From contig NZ_MVIM01000001.1 of the NCBI RefSeq assembly GCF_002086795.1, positions 585,124 through 649,123 on the forward strand: DNA of 64,000 nt. The letters run 5' to 3'. Position numbers and translations under genes: made by a program. Shown here in pieces: positions 28,638 to 37,330 of this stretch. Numbering within the stretch: position 1 is the stretch's first letter; every line of letters begins with the position of its first letter. Origin of the DNA: Mycolicibacterium tusciae. GTDB taxonomy: Bacteria > Actinomycetota > Actinomycetes > Mycobacteriales > Mycobacteriaceae. Under the pieces are notes generated by a model, which saw nothing but the letters and a program-made list of their open reading frames with translations, was not told the DNA's origin and did not search any database.

Positions 28638-29312
28638 GTGCGAGTAGTGGTGATGGGATGCGGCCGCGTCGGCGCTTCGCTGTCCGACAGTTTGGCCCGC
28701 ATAGGCCATGACGTCGCGGTCATCGATCGGGACAGCACCGCGTTTCACCGACTCTCCCCGGACTTTCCGGGCGAGCGGGTGCTGGGCATGGGATTCGACC
28801 GTGACGTGCTGCTGCGGGCGGGTATCGAGGATGCAGGTGCGTTCGCCGCCGTGTCGTCCGGGGACAACTCCAACATCATCTCCGCGCGCGTGGCCCGCGA
28901 GACGTTCAGCGTCGAGCGCGTGGTCGCCCGCATCTACGACGCCAAACGCGCCGCCGTCTACGAGCGGCTGGGCATTCCCACCGTCGCGACCGTGCCGTGG
29001 ACGACCGATCGGCTGCTCAACGTGCTGACCCGCGAAACCGAGACCACCAAGTGGCGCGATCCGTCGGGCAACGTCGGCGTGACCGAGCTGGCGCTGCACG
29101 AGGAATGGGTGGGCCGACGCCTGACCGACCTCGAAACCGCCACCGGCGGCCGAGTCGCGTTCCTGATCCGCTTCGGCGAGGGCTGCCTGCCCGACGCCAA
29201 GACCGTCGTCCAGGCCGGCGATCAGGTGTTCATGGCCGCCATCGCCGGACATATCGCGGAGGCGCTGGCCATCGCCGCGCTGCCGCCCAGCGAGGACGTC
29301 GAGGCGCAATGA
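28638..29312 (+). CDS. ceoB: TrkA-type K+ uptake regulatory protein CeoB
   Basis: A 224-residue RCK protein: an N-terminal Rossmann fold with VVMGCGRVGASLSDSL that binds NAD(H) or ATP, then a TrkA-C domain in the last third. It gates a K+ transporter from the cytoplasmic side. The GTG start is preceded by GGAAGGGA, 8 bases away. It overlaps ceoC by 4 bases (ATGA). The window contains no TrkH/TrkG channel; the divergent KimA-like permease is the only candidate transport partner nearby. Confidence 0.92.
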   Translation: MRVVVMGCGRVGASLSDSLARIGHDVAVIDRDSTAFHRLSPDFPGERVLGMGFDRDVLLRAGIEDAGAFAAVSSGDNSNIISARVARETFSVERVVARIYDAKRAAVYERLGIPTVATVPWTTDRLLNVLTRETETTKWRDPSGNVGVTELALHEEWVGRRLTDLETATGGRVAFLIRFGEGCLPDAKTVVQAGDQVFMAAIAGHIAEALAIAALPPSEDVEAQ

Positions 29313-29974
29313 GGGTCGCCATAGCGGGGGCGGGCGCGGTCGGACGTTCGATCGCCAGGGAACTCGTCGACAGCCACGAGGTCACGCTGCTCGAACGCAA
29401 CCCCGACCACATCGACGTCGACGCGATTCCCGCGGCCCAGTGGCGCCTTGGCGACGCCTGCGAGCTGACCGTGCTGGAGTCGGTGAGCCTGCACGAATTC
29501 GACGTCGTGATCGCCGCCACCGGCGACGACAAGGTCAACGTGGTGGTCAGCCTGCTGGCCAAAACCGAGTTCGCCGTGCCGCGGGTGGTCGCCCGCGTCA
29601 ACGACCCGCGCAACGAGTGGCTGTTCGACGAGAGCTGGGGCGTCGACGTGGCGGTGTCCACCCCACGGATGTTGGCCTCCCTGGTGGAGGAAGCCGTCGC
29701 CGTCGGCGATCTGGTGCGGCTGATGGAGTTCCGCAAGGGTCAGGCGAACCTGGTGGAGATCACGCTGCCCGACGACACGCCGTGGGGCGGTAAACCCGTC
29801 AAGCGTCTCGAATTGCCGCGCGACGCGACTCTGGTGACGATCCTGCGCGGTCCGCGGGTGATCGTGCCCGAAGGCGACGAGCCGCTGGAAGGCGGCGACG
29901 AGCTGCTGTTCGTCGCGGTCACCGAGGTCGAGGATCGATTGCAGGAGCTCCTGCTCAATCCCGAGGCGCGCTGA
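29309..29974 (+). CDS. ceoC: TrkA-type K+ uptake regulatory protein CeoC
   Basis: A 221-residue paralogue of CeoB with the Rossmann motif VAIAGAGAVGRSIAREL and a TrkA-C domain (TLPDDTPWGGKPVKRLELP onwards). It probably forms a hetero-oligomeric gating ring with CeoB. The start is the ATG overlapping the ceoB stop; its 3' end overlaps the convergent MFS gene by 20 bases. Confidence 0.92.
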   Translation: MRVAIAGAGAVGRSIARELVDSHEVTLLERNPDHIDVDAIPAAQWRLGDACELTVLESVSLHEFDVVIAATGDDKVNVVVSLLAKTEFAVPRVVARVNDPRNEWLFDESWGVDVAVSTPRMLASLVEEAVAVGDLVRLMEFRKGQANLVEITLPDDTPWGGKPVKRLELPRDATLVTILRGPRVIVPEGDEPLEGGDELLFVAVTEVEDRLQELLLNPEAR

Positions 29975-31472
29975 CCGAACGCTGCGGGTAGCCCGGTGGC
30001 GGCGTTGCCCTGTCGTAACACGGTGCCGTCGACTCCGGTGAGACGCGGCCGAGATCACCCTGGTCATTGCGGATACCCACCGCCGAGATCACCGCGGCGA
30101 GCGCAAAGAGTCCCGCCGTCACCAGCATGCCCTGCCGGAAACCAGCGAAATCGACTGCGCCGACGCCATTCCCGTCGCTTCGCTCGCCCAGGGCGATGAT
30201 CACGCCGGTGAAGGCGATCGCGATCAGACCCGAGATCCGCGACACCGCATTGTTGATCGCCGAGCCGATGCCGCTCTCCGCAGAATCGACGGCGGCCAGA
30301 ATAGCCGCGGTGAGCGGCGACACGGTGATCGTCAACCCGAGGCCGAACACCATTAGTCCGGGCAGCATCTGCGTCCAGAAGTCGAACGGCTCAGCCGTCC
30401 ACGACATCAGCAGATAGCCGATCGCCGCGATCAGCGGCCCGATCGCCATGAACAGTCGCGGACCGTGGAGCCCTGCCAGCGTGCCGAACCGGCGCGCGAG
30501 CAGAAACGACAGCACCGGGACCGGGAGAGTGGCCAGTCCTGCCTCCGTCGCCGAAAGGCCTGCGGTCTCCTGGAGGAACAGCCCGACGACGAGCATGCCG
30601 AGTGAGACGCCGGCGTACAAGAACACCGTGGCAAGGTTTCCGACCGCGAAATTGCGGGCGGCGAAGATGTGCAGCGGCATCATCGGATCGGGTGTTCGCC
30701 ACTCCCACAACGGGAATGCAATCAGGCAGGCGATTCCGACCGCCAAGGCGACGACGACCGCGGGATGTGCGAATCCCAGGCGCTGCCCTTCGATCAGGGC
30801 GTACACCAAGCCCGTGAGTCCGACCGCGTTCAGCCCCGCTCCGACGACGTCGACGCGTGCCGACCGACTGGATGCGGTGAACTCCCCCGAGGGCAATCTG
30901 GTCGTCAGGTACAGCGTGATCGCCAACGGCACGAGGTTGAGTCCGAAGATCCACCGCCAGTTCAGCGCGTCGACCAACACGCCACCAAGTAGTGGGCCGA
31001 CCACGAAAGCCGTTCCGGTCCAAGCGGTCCAGGTTCCGATCGCGCGGGCCTGCGCCGACCCGGAGAAGCGAGCGTTGATCATCGCGAGCGAACTGGGCAC
31101 CAGGAACGCCGCCCCGATGCCCTGTAGGCAGCGGGCGGCGACGAGCACCCAGCCGGTGGGCGCCAACGCACACACCACCGAGGAGACCGCGAAAATCGTG
31201 AGGCCCGCTCGCAACACCACCAGGCGGCCGTACTGGTCGGAGATGGCTCCCGCGACAAGGATCAGCGCGCCGAGGGTGAGGAGATATCCGTCCACCACCC
31301 ACTGCTGCAGCGCCAGGCCGCCGCCGAAATCACGCCCGATGGCGGGCAGCGCCAGGTTGACCACGGACCCGTCGAGAAACGCGACGAATGACGCCAGCAC
31401 CGCGACCGCGACGAGCGATCTATCGGTGTCGCGGGCGCGACGCGGGCTCGGATCGTCAGGCTCAGTGGGCAT
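29955..31472 (-). CDS. MFS drug exporter of the DHA2 (EmrB/QacA) family
   Basis: A 505-residue major facilitator protein with about 14 hydrophobic helices. The first helix contains AFLDGSVVNLALPAIGRDF, helix 2-3 carries GALILVAGAISDQYGR (motif A) and helix 5 carries the antiporter-type motif FVVGPLLGGVLVD, all typical of proton-driven multidrug exporters. The start ATG overlaps the end of the DUF3159 gene by 11 bases, so it is the third gene of the OB-fold/DUF3159 operon. The C-terminal tail is short and hydrophilic. Confidence 0.9.
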   Translation of the reverse strand: MPTEPDDPSPRRARDTDRSLVAVAVLASFVAFLDGSVVNLALPAIGRDFGGGLALQQWVVDGYLLTLGALILVAGAISDQYGRLVVLRAGLTIFAVSSVVCALAPTGWVLVAARCLQGIGAAFLVPSSLAMINARFSGSAQARAIGTWTAWTGTAFVVGPLLGGVLVDALNWRWIFGLNLVPLAITLYLTTRLPSGEFTASSRSARVDVVGAGLNAVGLTGLVYALIEGQRLGFAHPAVVVALAVGIACLIAFPLWEWRTPDPMMPLHIFAARNFAVGNLATVFLYAGVSLGMLVVGLFLQETAGLSATEAGLATLPVPVLSFLLARRFGTLAGLHGPRLFMAIGPLIAAIGYLLMSWTAEPFDFWTQMLPGLMVFGLGLTITVSPLTAAILAAVDSAESGIGSAINNAVSRISGLIAIAFTGVIIALGERSDGNGVGAVDFAGFRQGMLVTAGLFALAAVISAVGIRNDQGDLGRVSPESTAPCYDRATPPPGYPQRSVSAPRD

Positions 31473-32178
31473 CCGTCTGCGTCACGCCCGGATTCTCGCG
31501 CTGCGTGTCTTCCGGAAGGACTTCGGCCACTTCGGCCTCTGGGGCGTCGGCGTGGATCGCGCGTTGTGCCGCCCGAATAGCCAGATAGGTCACCAGCGCC
31601 GCCACCGCGGTCAGGGGCCAGCCCATCGAGATGCGGGCGACGCCCAGCAAGCCTGTCTGATCGGCGTCGTAGAGGTGGTGCTGCACGACGAAGCGGGATG
31701 CGAAGACGAACACCCACACCACCGTCGCGATGTCGAACGCGCGCACCGCCTTGCGCACGCTGCGCCAGTCGCGGTCGTGGTCGTTGACCCAGCCCCACAC
31801 GTAGCCGACGACGGGACGGCGGATCAGCACCGACAGGGCGAAGACGGACGCCCAGATCAGCGATGACCAAATACCAAGCAGGAAATAGCCTTTGGACTCA
31901 CCCATGAAGTAGGCGATTCCGGCGCAGACACCAACGCCGATGAAGCCGGAGATCGCCGGCTGGGTCGACTCGCGCCGCACCAGCCGCCACACCAGGATGA
32001 CGGCGGCGATGCCAAGGGCGGAGTAGACGGCGGCGGTGAGCCCGAAGAACTGCGATACCGGAACGAATGCCACGACCGGCAGCGAGGAGTAGATCAGGCC
32101 GCTGACGCCGCCCATTTGCTCGAGGACGGCGTGTGCCTTGCTGGAACGCTTCCCCGGTTCGGTTCCGGGGTCACTCAC
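31462..32178 (-). CDS. DUF3159 membrane protein
   Basis: A 238-residue protein with about five or six transmembrane helices, of the actinobacterial DUF3159 family (Rv2693c-like by position). The conserved segment GGVSGLIYSSLPVVAFVPVSQFFG begins about residue 23, and WGWVNDHDRDWR lies in a cytoplasmic loop. Function unknown. It overlaps the OB-fold gene by 4 bases and the MFS gene by 11 bases. Confidence 0.85.
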   Translation of the reverse strand: MSDPGTEPGKRSSKAHAVLEQMGGVSGLIYSSLPVVAFVPVSQFFGLTAAVYSALGIAAVILVWRLVRRESTQPAISGFIGVGVCAGIAYFMGESKGYFLLGIWSSLIWASVFALSVLIRRPVVGYVWGWVNDHDRDWRSVRKAVRAFDIATVVWVFVFASRFVVQHHLYDADQTGLLGVARISMGWPLTAVAALVTYLAIRAAQRAIHADAPEAEVAEVLPEDTQRENPGVTQTDAH

Positions 32179-32546
32179 TTTTGGATCTCGTAGTGCGGGT
32201 TGTAGATCGCCTTGGTGCCGTTGTCCAATTTGCCGACCCGACCGTGGACCTTGAGAGTGCGACCCGATTCGATGCCGGGGATCCGGCGCTGGCCGAGCCA
32301 GACCAGCATCACTGTGTCGGTGCCGTCGAACATTTCAGCTTTGACACCGCCCGCGCATCCTTTGCCGTTGCATTCGACGCTGCGCAGGGTGCCGATCATC
32401 GTGACTTCCTGGCCGCGTTGACAGTCGATCGCTTTGGAGGCGCCGGTGTTGGCCGCTTCGTCAGACAGCTCTTCGACGTCGAGCTGATCCGGGGCTTCAG
32501 TCAGCCGCCGGGTCAGTCGGCGTAGGTACCCTTCGGCCGTAGCCAT
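32175..32546 (-). CDS. OB-fold nucleic acid-binding protein (Rv2694c-like)
   Basis: A 123-residue protein; a helical N-terminus is followed by an OB-fold with the strand pattern VTMIGTLRSVEC to LKVHGRVGKLDNGTKAIYNPHYE, similar to single-domain actinobacterial OB proteins that bind DNA or RNA. Two cysteines (ECNGKGC) sit in the first loop. It starts at an ATG and leads a three-gene operon with DUF3159 and the MFS exporter. It is divergent from the small hydrolase gene, 136 bases away. Confidence 0.83.
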   Translation of the reverse strand: MATAEGYLRRLTRRLTEAPDQLDVEELSDEAANTGASKAIDCQRGQEVTMIGTLRSVECNGKGCAGGVKAEMFDGTDTVMLVWLGQRRIPGIESGRTLKVHGRVGKLDNGTKAIYNPHYEIQK

Positions 32547-32682
32547 GGCCTCTCCTGAACGTTCTGCAGATCTATCGTTGATCTATACCCCGAACAACGC
32601 CACGGTAGACCTCTTGGTTCCGATCTGCCACGCAGGGCGGGTCGACGCGCCGATCAGGCAGTTCGGGGGGCACGATCGTGTG

Positions 32683-33381
32683 ATGAGCGTCATTCTCCGC
32701 GGCGTCACGACGGTGCTCCTGCCCGGCACCGGATCCGACGACGACTTCGTCTATCGGGCGTTCTCGGATGCCCTGCACGGCGAGGGCGCAGTCGTGGTCA
32801 CCCCGAAACCCGAACCGCAGCGATTGATCGACGGGTACCGCGAGGCATTGGACAACGCGGCGCGCACGGCCCCGATCGCCGTCGGCGGCGTGTCCATCGG
32901 CGCCGCGGTCGCCGCTGCTTGGGCGCTTGCTCATCCCGGCCGCGCGGTAGCGGTCCTCGCCGCCCTGCCGGCCTGGACGGGCGCCCCCGACACAGCTCCG
33001 GCGGCGATAGCTGCACGCCATTCCGCGAGTGTGCTGCGGCGCGACGGGCTGGCCTCGGCCACCGCTCAGATGCGCGCGGGAAGCCCGCCCTGGCTGGCCG
33101 ACGAGCTGACCCGCTCGTGGGTCGGCCAGTGGCCGGCGCTGCCCGACGCGATGGACGCCGCGGCGGCCTATGTCGCGCCGACGTGCAGCGAATTGGAGAA
33201 GCTGGCGGTCCCAATGGGGATTGCCGCGGCGACGGACGATCCAGTGCACCCCGTCGAGGTGGGCGTCGAGTGGATGACGGCGGCTCCGCGCGCTTCGCTG
33301 CACACGGTCACGCTCGACGAGTTGGGCGCCGACCCCGCGGTGCTGGGCGCGGCGTGCGTGTCCGCGCTGCTGGAGGCGTGA
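32683..33381 (+). CDS. Small alpha/beta hydrolase (Rv2695-like)
   Basis: A 232-residue alpha/beta-fold protein with the nucleophile elbow GVSIG (serine) and a compact lid-free layout, similar to dienelactone hydrolase-like or thioesterase-like proteins. The start was placed at the ATG after a GTG at 32683; the longer frame upstream has no family character. The expected acid and histidine late in the chain cannot be assigned with certainty; an ATDDPVHPVEVG segment fits the acid/His region. Confidence 0.78.
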   Translation: MSVILRGVTTVLLPGTGSDDDFVYRAFSDALHGEGAVVVTPKPEPQRLIDGYREALDNAARTAPIAVGGVSIGAAVAAAWALAHPGRAVAVLAALPAWTGAPDTAPAAIAARHSASVLRRDGLASATAQMRAGSPPWLADELTRSWVGQWPALPDAMDAAAAYVAPTCSELEKLAVPMGIAAATDDPVHPVEVGVEWMTAAPRASLHTVTLDELGADPAVLGAACVSALLEA

Positions 33382-33439
33382 CTCTTTGCGATTCGGGCGC
33401 GCGAATGCACCCCCACGGTCGGTCGGCGCGCCGAATTCG

Positions 33440-34186
33440 CTAGCCGCCGGTGATGGTCCGCAACTGCTGCATCGCCGAACCCTGCTCGCTGCGACGCGCG
33501 GCCGGCGTCGGCGCCTCGGGCGGTTGCCCGCCGGCTTGCTGCGCCTGCTGCGCGGCGGCCTGTTCGGCGGCTGCGCGCAGCTGGTTCGCCATCGGCTCGG
33601 GAAGCTCGACGGGCAGCGGGGTGCGCACCGGCAGCGGGGTGTCGCCGCGGCGAACCACGGTGTCGGCCAGGGCGTCTCGCGCCTGCTTCGCCAGGGCCTC
33701 GGCGTTCTCCTCCGGCCCGTTGACGACGCACCGGATCATCCAGCGATAACCGTCGATTCCGATGAACCGCACGACACCGGCCCCCTGCGGACCCGATGCC
33801 GCACCGACGACCTCGCGGCCCCACCGGCCGTCCTTGATCGACACCTCGGCGGCGTCCTTGCGTAGCGATTCCGCCAATTCACCGGCGACCTCACGCCACA
33901 GGCCGGCGGATTTCGGGGCAGCGTAGGCGGCGACGGTGAACCGGCCGTTGGGCGTGACGACCCACACCGCACTGGGCACACCCTGCGGGGTGAGCTCCAC
34001 CTGCACCTGGCCGGCCTCTGGCAGCGGAATCAGCACCGAGCCCAGGTCCAGACGTCCTTCAGCCGCGACCGCTGGGTCGTCGAAGTCGTCGACGTCGAAC
34101 GGTCCGTCCGGCTCGACGTCGGTTTCGGTCACCGAGGTGACCTCATCGCCACTGCCACTGCTGTCTTTTTGCCTACCGAATGCCAT
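33440..34186 (-). CDS. DUF3710 family protein
   Basis: A 248-residue soluble protein (Rv2696c-like). An acidic N-terminal region is followed by the DUF3710 core (LDLGSVLIPLPE to ENAEALAKQ), with a Gln/Ala-rich C-terminal tail of low complexity. It starts at the ATG giving MAFGRQK and lies 1 base behind dut on the same strand, so the two form an operon. No enzyme motif is visible. Confidence 0.85.
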   Translation of the reverse strand: MAFGRQKDSSGSGDEVTSVTETDVEPDGPFDVDDFDDPAVAAEGRLDLGSVLIPLPEAGQVQVELTPQGVPSAVWVVTPNGRFTVAAYAAPKSAGLWREVAGELAESLRKDAAEVSIKDGRWGREVVGAASGPQGAGVVRFIGIDGYRWMIRCVVNGPEENAEALAKQARDALADTVVRRGDTPLPVRTPLPVELPEPMANQLRAAAEQAAAQQAQQAGGQPPEAPTPAARRSEQGSAMQQLRTITGG

Positions 34187-34187
34187 T

Positions 34188-34652
34188 TCACAAACTCGCA
34201 TGTCCGCCGGAGGAACCGTGGCCACCGTCGCCACGGGAAGTGACTGCCAAACCAGCCTCGTCGAACGACGTCACCTCGACCAGGGCGGGCAGTTCGACTC
34301 GCTGAACCAATAGCTGTGCGATCCGGTCTGCGCGGTGTACGACGATGGGTTCGGCAGGGTCGAGATTGATCAGTGACACCTTGATCTCGCCGCGGTATCC
34401 GGCGTCGACGGTGCCGGGGCTGTTCACGATCGAAAGTCCAACGCGGGCAGCCAAACCCGAGCGCGGATGGATCAGTCCGACCATTCCGTGCGGGATGGCG
34501 ACTGCGATGCCGGTCGGCACGAGCGCACGCTGACCGGGAGCCAGTTCGACGTCGATGGCGCTGTACAGATCCACCCCCGCGTCGCCCTCGTGGGCACGAC
34601 TCGGCATGGGCAGATCGGGGTCCAGGCGCACGACCGCGAGAGTGGTGGACAC
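34188..34652 (-). CDS. dut: dUTP diphosphatase Dut
   Basis: Trimeric dUTPase that hydrolyses dUTP to dUMP, keeping uracil out of DNA and feeding thymidylate synthesis. The 154-residue length is exactly that of mycobacterial Dut. Motifs: DAGVDLYS (1), HPRSGLAAR (2), [11 protein letters not shown] with catalytic D83 (3), RIAQLLVQ (4), and the glycine-rich C-terminal arm [12 protein letters not shown] (5). The GTG start at 34652 matches the family. It is divergent from the DUF3093 gene, only 25 bases away. Confidence 0.97.
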   Translation of the reverse strand: MSTTLAVVRLDPDLPMPSRAHEGDAGVDLYSAIDVELAPGQRALVPTGIAVAIPHGMVGLIHPRSGLAARVGLSIVNSPGTVDAGYRGEIKVSLINLDPAEPIVVHRADRIAQLLVQRVELPALVEVTSFDEAGLAVTSRGDGGHGSSGGHASL

Positions 34653-34677
34653 GACGTCAGAGATTACTCTTGGCCGC

Positions 34678-35157
34678 GTGTCCGACACGCGCGCCACGTC
34701 CCAAACCGTCCGCTACCGCGAACGGCTGATGGTGCCGTGGTGGTGGTGGCTGCCCGGCCTGGGATTGGCGGCGCTGATCGCACTCGAGGTCAACCAGGGC
34801 GTGCCCGCGATTCCCCTGTGGCTGCCCTACGCCGTATTGCTGCCGGTCGCGGCGGTGGCGCTGTTGATGTTGAGCAGCACCCAACTGCGCGTGATCGCCG
34901 GCGAAGGCGAAACCGAGCTGTGGGTCGGTGACGCACATCTGCCTGTCGGCGTCATCTCCAGGTCTGCCGAAGTTCCGCGCAGCGCGAAATCGGCGGCACT
35001 GGGCCGTCAGCTGGACCCGGCCGCCTACGTCGTGCACAAGGCGTGGATAGGGCCGATGGTTCTGATGGTTCTCGACGATCCGGATGATCCGACGCCGTAT
35101 TGGCTGGTGAGCTCCCGCCACCCCGACCGAGTGCTGGCGGCCCTGCGTAGTTCCTGA
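34678..35157 (+). CDS. DUF3093 membrane protein
   Basis: A 159-residue protein with two transmembrane helices near the N-terminus ([16 protein letters not shown] and [17 protein letters not shown]) and a soluble C-terminal domain ending in [18 protein letters not shown]. It belongs to the actinobacterial DUF3093 family (Rv2698-like). It starts at a GTG and shares a short divergent promoter region with dut. Function unknown. Confidence 0.85.
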   Translation: MSDTRATSQTVRYRERLMVPWWWWLPGLGLAALIALEVNQGVPAIPLWLPYAVLLPVAAVALLMLSSTQLRVIAGEGETELWVGDAHLPVGVISRSAEVPRSAKSAALGRQLDPAAYVVHKAWIGPMVLMVLDDPDDPTPYWLVSSRHPDRVLAALRSS

Positions 35158-35162
35158 AGCCG

Positions 35163-35465
35163 TCAAGCGGCGCAATCGGTGCAGATCATGACGCCGTTCT
35201 TCTCGCTGGCGAGCCGACTGCGGTGATGGACCAGGAAGCAGCTCGAGCAGGTGAACTCGTCGGCTTGCTTCGGGATGACGCGAACCGACAACTCCTCGCC
35301 GGACAGGTCGGCACCGGGCAGTTCGAATGATTCGGCGGATTCGGATTCGTCGACGTCGACCACCGCGGATTGGGCTTCGTTACGCCGCGCCTTCAGCTCC
35401 TCCAGCGAATCTTCCGAAACGTCATCGGTTTCGGTACGCCGCGGGGCGTCGTAATCGGTAGCCAT
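35163..35465 (-). CDS. DUF4193 zinc-ribbon protein
   Basis: A 100-residue acidic protein with a C-terminal zinc ribbon: TCSSC and ICTDC provide two CxxC pairs around residues 72-98. It belongs to the DUF4193 family (Rv2699c-like). The start ATG has purine-rich upstream bases (AGGGGACAGGAA). It converges on the DUF3093 gene and is divergent from cei, sharing the intergenic region with the CRP-type palindrome. Confidence 0.88.
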   Translation of the reverse strand: MATDYDAPRRTETDDVSEDSLEELKARRNEAQSAVVDVDESESAESFELPGADLSGEELSVRVIPKQADEFTCSSCFLVHHRSRLASEKNGVMICTDCAA

Positions 35466-35558
35466 TTCCTGTCCCCTCATCAAACCTTGCAGCGTTGCTT
35501 TGTACCAGCGTCGAACGCATCCACCAAATGATTCGTGCCCGGAATGAAACACGTTGCA

Positions 35559-35576
35559 CTGTGATTTACATCACAG
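35559..35576. promoter_or_regulatory. Perfect CRP/Cmr-type palindrome upstream of cei
   Basis: CTGTGATTTACATCACAG is an 18-base sequence with perfect 7-base arms and matches the CRP consensus TGTGA-N6-TCACA. It lies 52 bases before the cei start and 93 bases before the start of the divergent DUF4193 gene, so a cAMP-CRP protein could regulate either. Confidence 0.8.
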
Positions 35577-35628
35577 TCTCTTGGATGCCACCTTAAGGTC
35601 GCAGCGACGGGACCTCTAGAGTGCTCTC

Positions 35629-36285
35629 GTGGTCGCGCAAATCACCGAGGGTACGGCATTCGACAAGCATGGCCGCCCATTCCGGCGGCGCAATTACCTG
35701 CCGGGCATTCTGGCGCTCGTCGCCCTGTCCGTCGTGACGCTGACGATCTGGGTCATCGCCCTGAACCAGCCGGTCGCGGTGGAGGAGACCGCCGCGTGCA
35801 ATCCCCCGCCGCCGCCGGCGGACGCGAACAACCCGCCGCCGACGCTCGGCCAGCAGATCACCCGTAGCGAGATGGTCGACGTCACCCCGGCCAAGCTCGC
35901 CGACACCAAGATCAGGGTGCTCAATGCGAGCGGGCAGGGCGGCCAGGCCGCCGAGGTGGCCGGCGCACTTCGCGATCAGGGCTTCGCCGAGCCGACGGCG
36001 GCCAACGACGCCGTGTACGCGAGCGCCCGACTGACATGCCAGGGCCAGATTCGGTTCGGGCCCTCGGGTCGGGCGGCCGCGGCCGCCGTCTGGCTCGTCG
36101 CGCCGTGCACCGAACTGTTCGAAGACGAGCGCACCGATGACACCGTCGACCTGGCGATCGGCACCGAGTTCACCGAACTGAGCCACAGCGACGACATCGA
36201 CGCCGTGCTGGCCAGCCTGCGCCCCGACGCGACGCAGACAGCCGATACGGCACTGCTGGAAAAGATTCACTCCAGCACCTGCTAG
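35629..36285 (+). CDS. cei: Cell envelope integrity protein Cei
   Basis: A 218-residue envelope protein (Rv2700-like). A basic N-terminus (RPFRRRNYLPG) leads into one transmembrane helix at about residues 24-45, so most of the protein is outside the membrane. A proline-rich linker (CNPPPPPAD) is followed by a LytR_C-type domain with IRVLNASGQGGQAAEVAGALRDQGF. Four cysteines lie in the exported part. The GTG start is supported by the preserved N-terminal pattern. Reported for its M. tuberculosis relative: needed for envelope integrity and virulence. Confidence 0.88.
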   Translation: MVAQITEGTAFDKHGRPFRRRNYLPGILALVALSVVTLTIWVIALNQPVAVEETAACNPPPPPADANNPPPTLGQQITRSEMVDVTPAKLADTKIRVLNASGQGGQAAEVAGALRDQGFAEPTAANDAVYASARLTCQGQIRFGPSGRAAAAAVWLVAPCTELFEDERTDDTVDLAIGTEFTELSHSDDIDAVLASLRPDATQTADTALLEKIHSSTC

Positions 36286-36323
36286 GCAGTTAACTCCCTG
36301 GCGCCCAACGGGTTTGGGTAAAG

Positions 36324-37178
36324 CTAAACCGCACCCGCCCGGTTCAGCAAAGCCGCAAGCTCGTCGGAGATGCCGGGTGCACACGCGATGATCAGGCCGG
36401 GTGTGCCGTCGCTGGCCGGCAGCCGCAGCGTCGCCCCGGCCTCTGCGGCGATCAACGCGGCCGCGGCCCAGTCCCACACATGCACGCCGTCTTCGTAGTA
36501 GGCGTCCAGACCGCCGGCCGCCACCATGCAGAGATCGAGCGCGCACGACCCGAAACGACGGATGTCGCGGACGGCGGGCAGCACCGCGGTGAGGACTTCG
36601 GCCTGCCTTGTCCGCTTCTCAGCGGCATACGAAAAGCCGGTGCCCACCAAGGACATCGACAGTTCGTTGGCGGCACTGGCCCGAAGCCGCGTCGTCACTC
36701 CCCCGTATTGCAGGCCGGCGCCGTGACCCACGGCAGCGGAGTACAGCGCGCCGGTGGCGACGTTCGCGACCGCCCCGGCCACCGATGCTCCGCCGCGCTG
36801 GACGCCGACCGAGACCGCGTATGCCTCGAGGCCGTACACGAAGTTCACGGTGCCGTCGATCGGATCGAGCACCCACGTCAACCGTCCGTCGTTCGTTCCG
36901 CCCTGCTCCTCACCCATCACGGGCTCCCCCGGACGCAGGGCCGCCAGCCTGTCGCGCAGCAGCGCCTCGGTTTCGGTGTCGACAACGGTGACCGGGTCGG
37001 TCGGAGTGCTCTTGGCCTGCACCGGCGAGACGGTGCTCCGATCGCCGAAAACCTCGGCGCGGCGCGCCCGCACGAACGCGGCCGCCTCGGTGGCCAGTTG
37101 CTCGGCTACCGAGCGCAGCAGGACGGGATCGGTGATGGATTCCCGGCCCGCCGGGGTGTCGTTTTCGACCACCCGCAC
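36324..37178 (-). CDS. suhB: Inositol-1-monophosphatase family protein SuhB
   Basis: Mg2+-dependent phosphatase that releases inositol for phosphatidylinositol and mannoside lipids. Motifs are GEEQGG (metal-ligand Glu), WVLDPIDGTVNF (the DxIDGT signature) and WDWAAAALIAAEAG near the C-terminus. The 284 residues fit SuhB (Rv2701c-like). It starts at a GTG; it is divergent from ppgK, with 152 bases between. Confidence 0.93.
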   Translation of the reverse strand: MRVVENDTPAGRESITDPVLLRSVAEQLATEAAAFVRARRAEVFGDRSTVSPVQAKSTPTDPVTVVDTETEALLRDRLAALRPGEPVMGEEQGGTNDGRLTWVLDPIDGTVNFVYGLEAYAVSVGVQRGGASVAGAVANVATGALYSAAVGHGAGLQYGGVTTRLRASAANELSMSLVGTGFSYAAEKRTRQAEVLTAVLPAVRDIRRFGSCALDLCMVAAGGLDAYYEDGVHVWDWAAAALIAAEAGATLRLPASDGTPGLIIACAPGISDELAALLNRAGAV

Positions 37179-37330
37179 ATCGCAACACAGTCCGGCGGCA
37201 CGCGGGGAGCCTGTTCGCTAACCGGTTGCGCGACTGGGCCCGCGCGTTATCAAGGGATCGCCCATGAGTTTTGCCTAGCCACTAAGGTGTGTGGCGCATC
37301 GCAGTGCCGGGCCGATCCAGAGGAGCGCCG

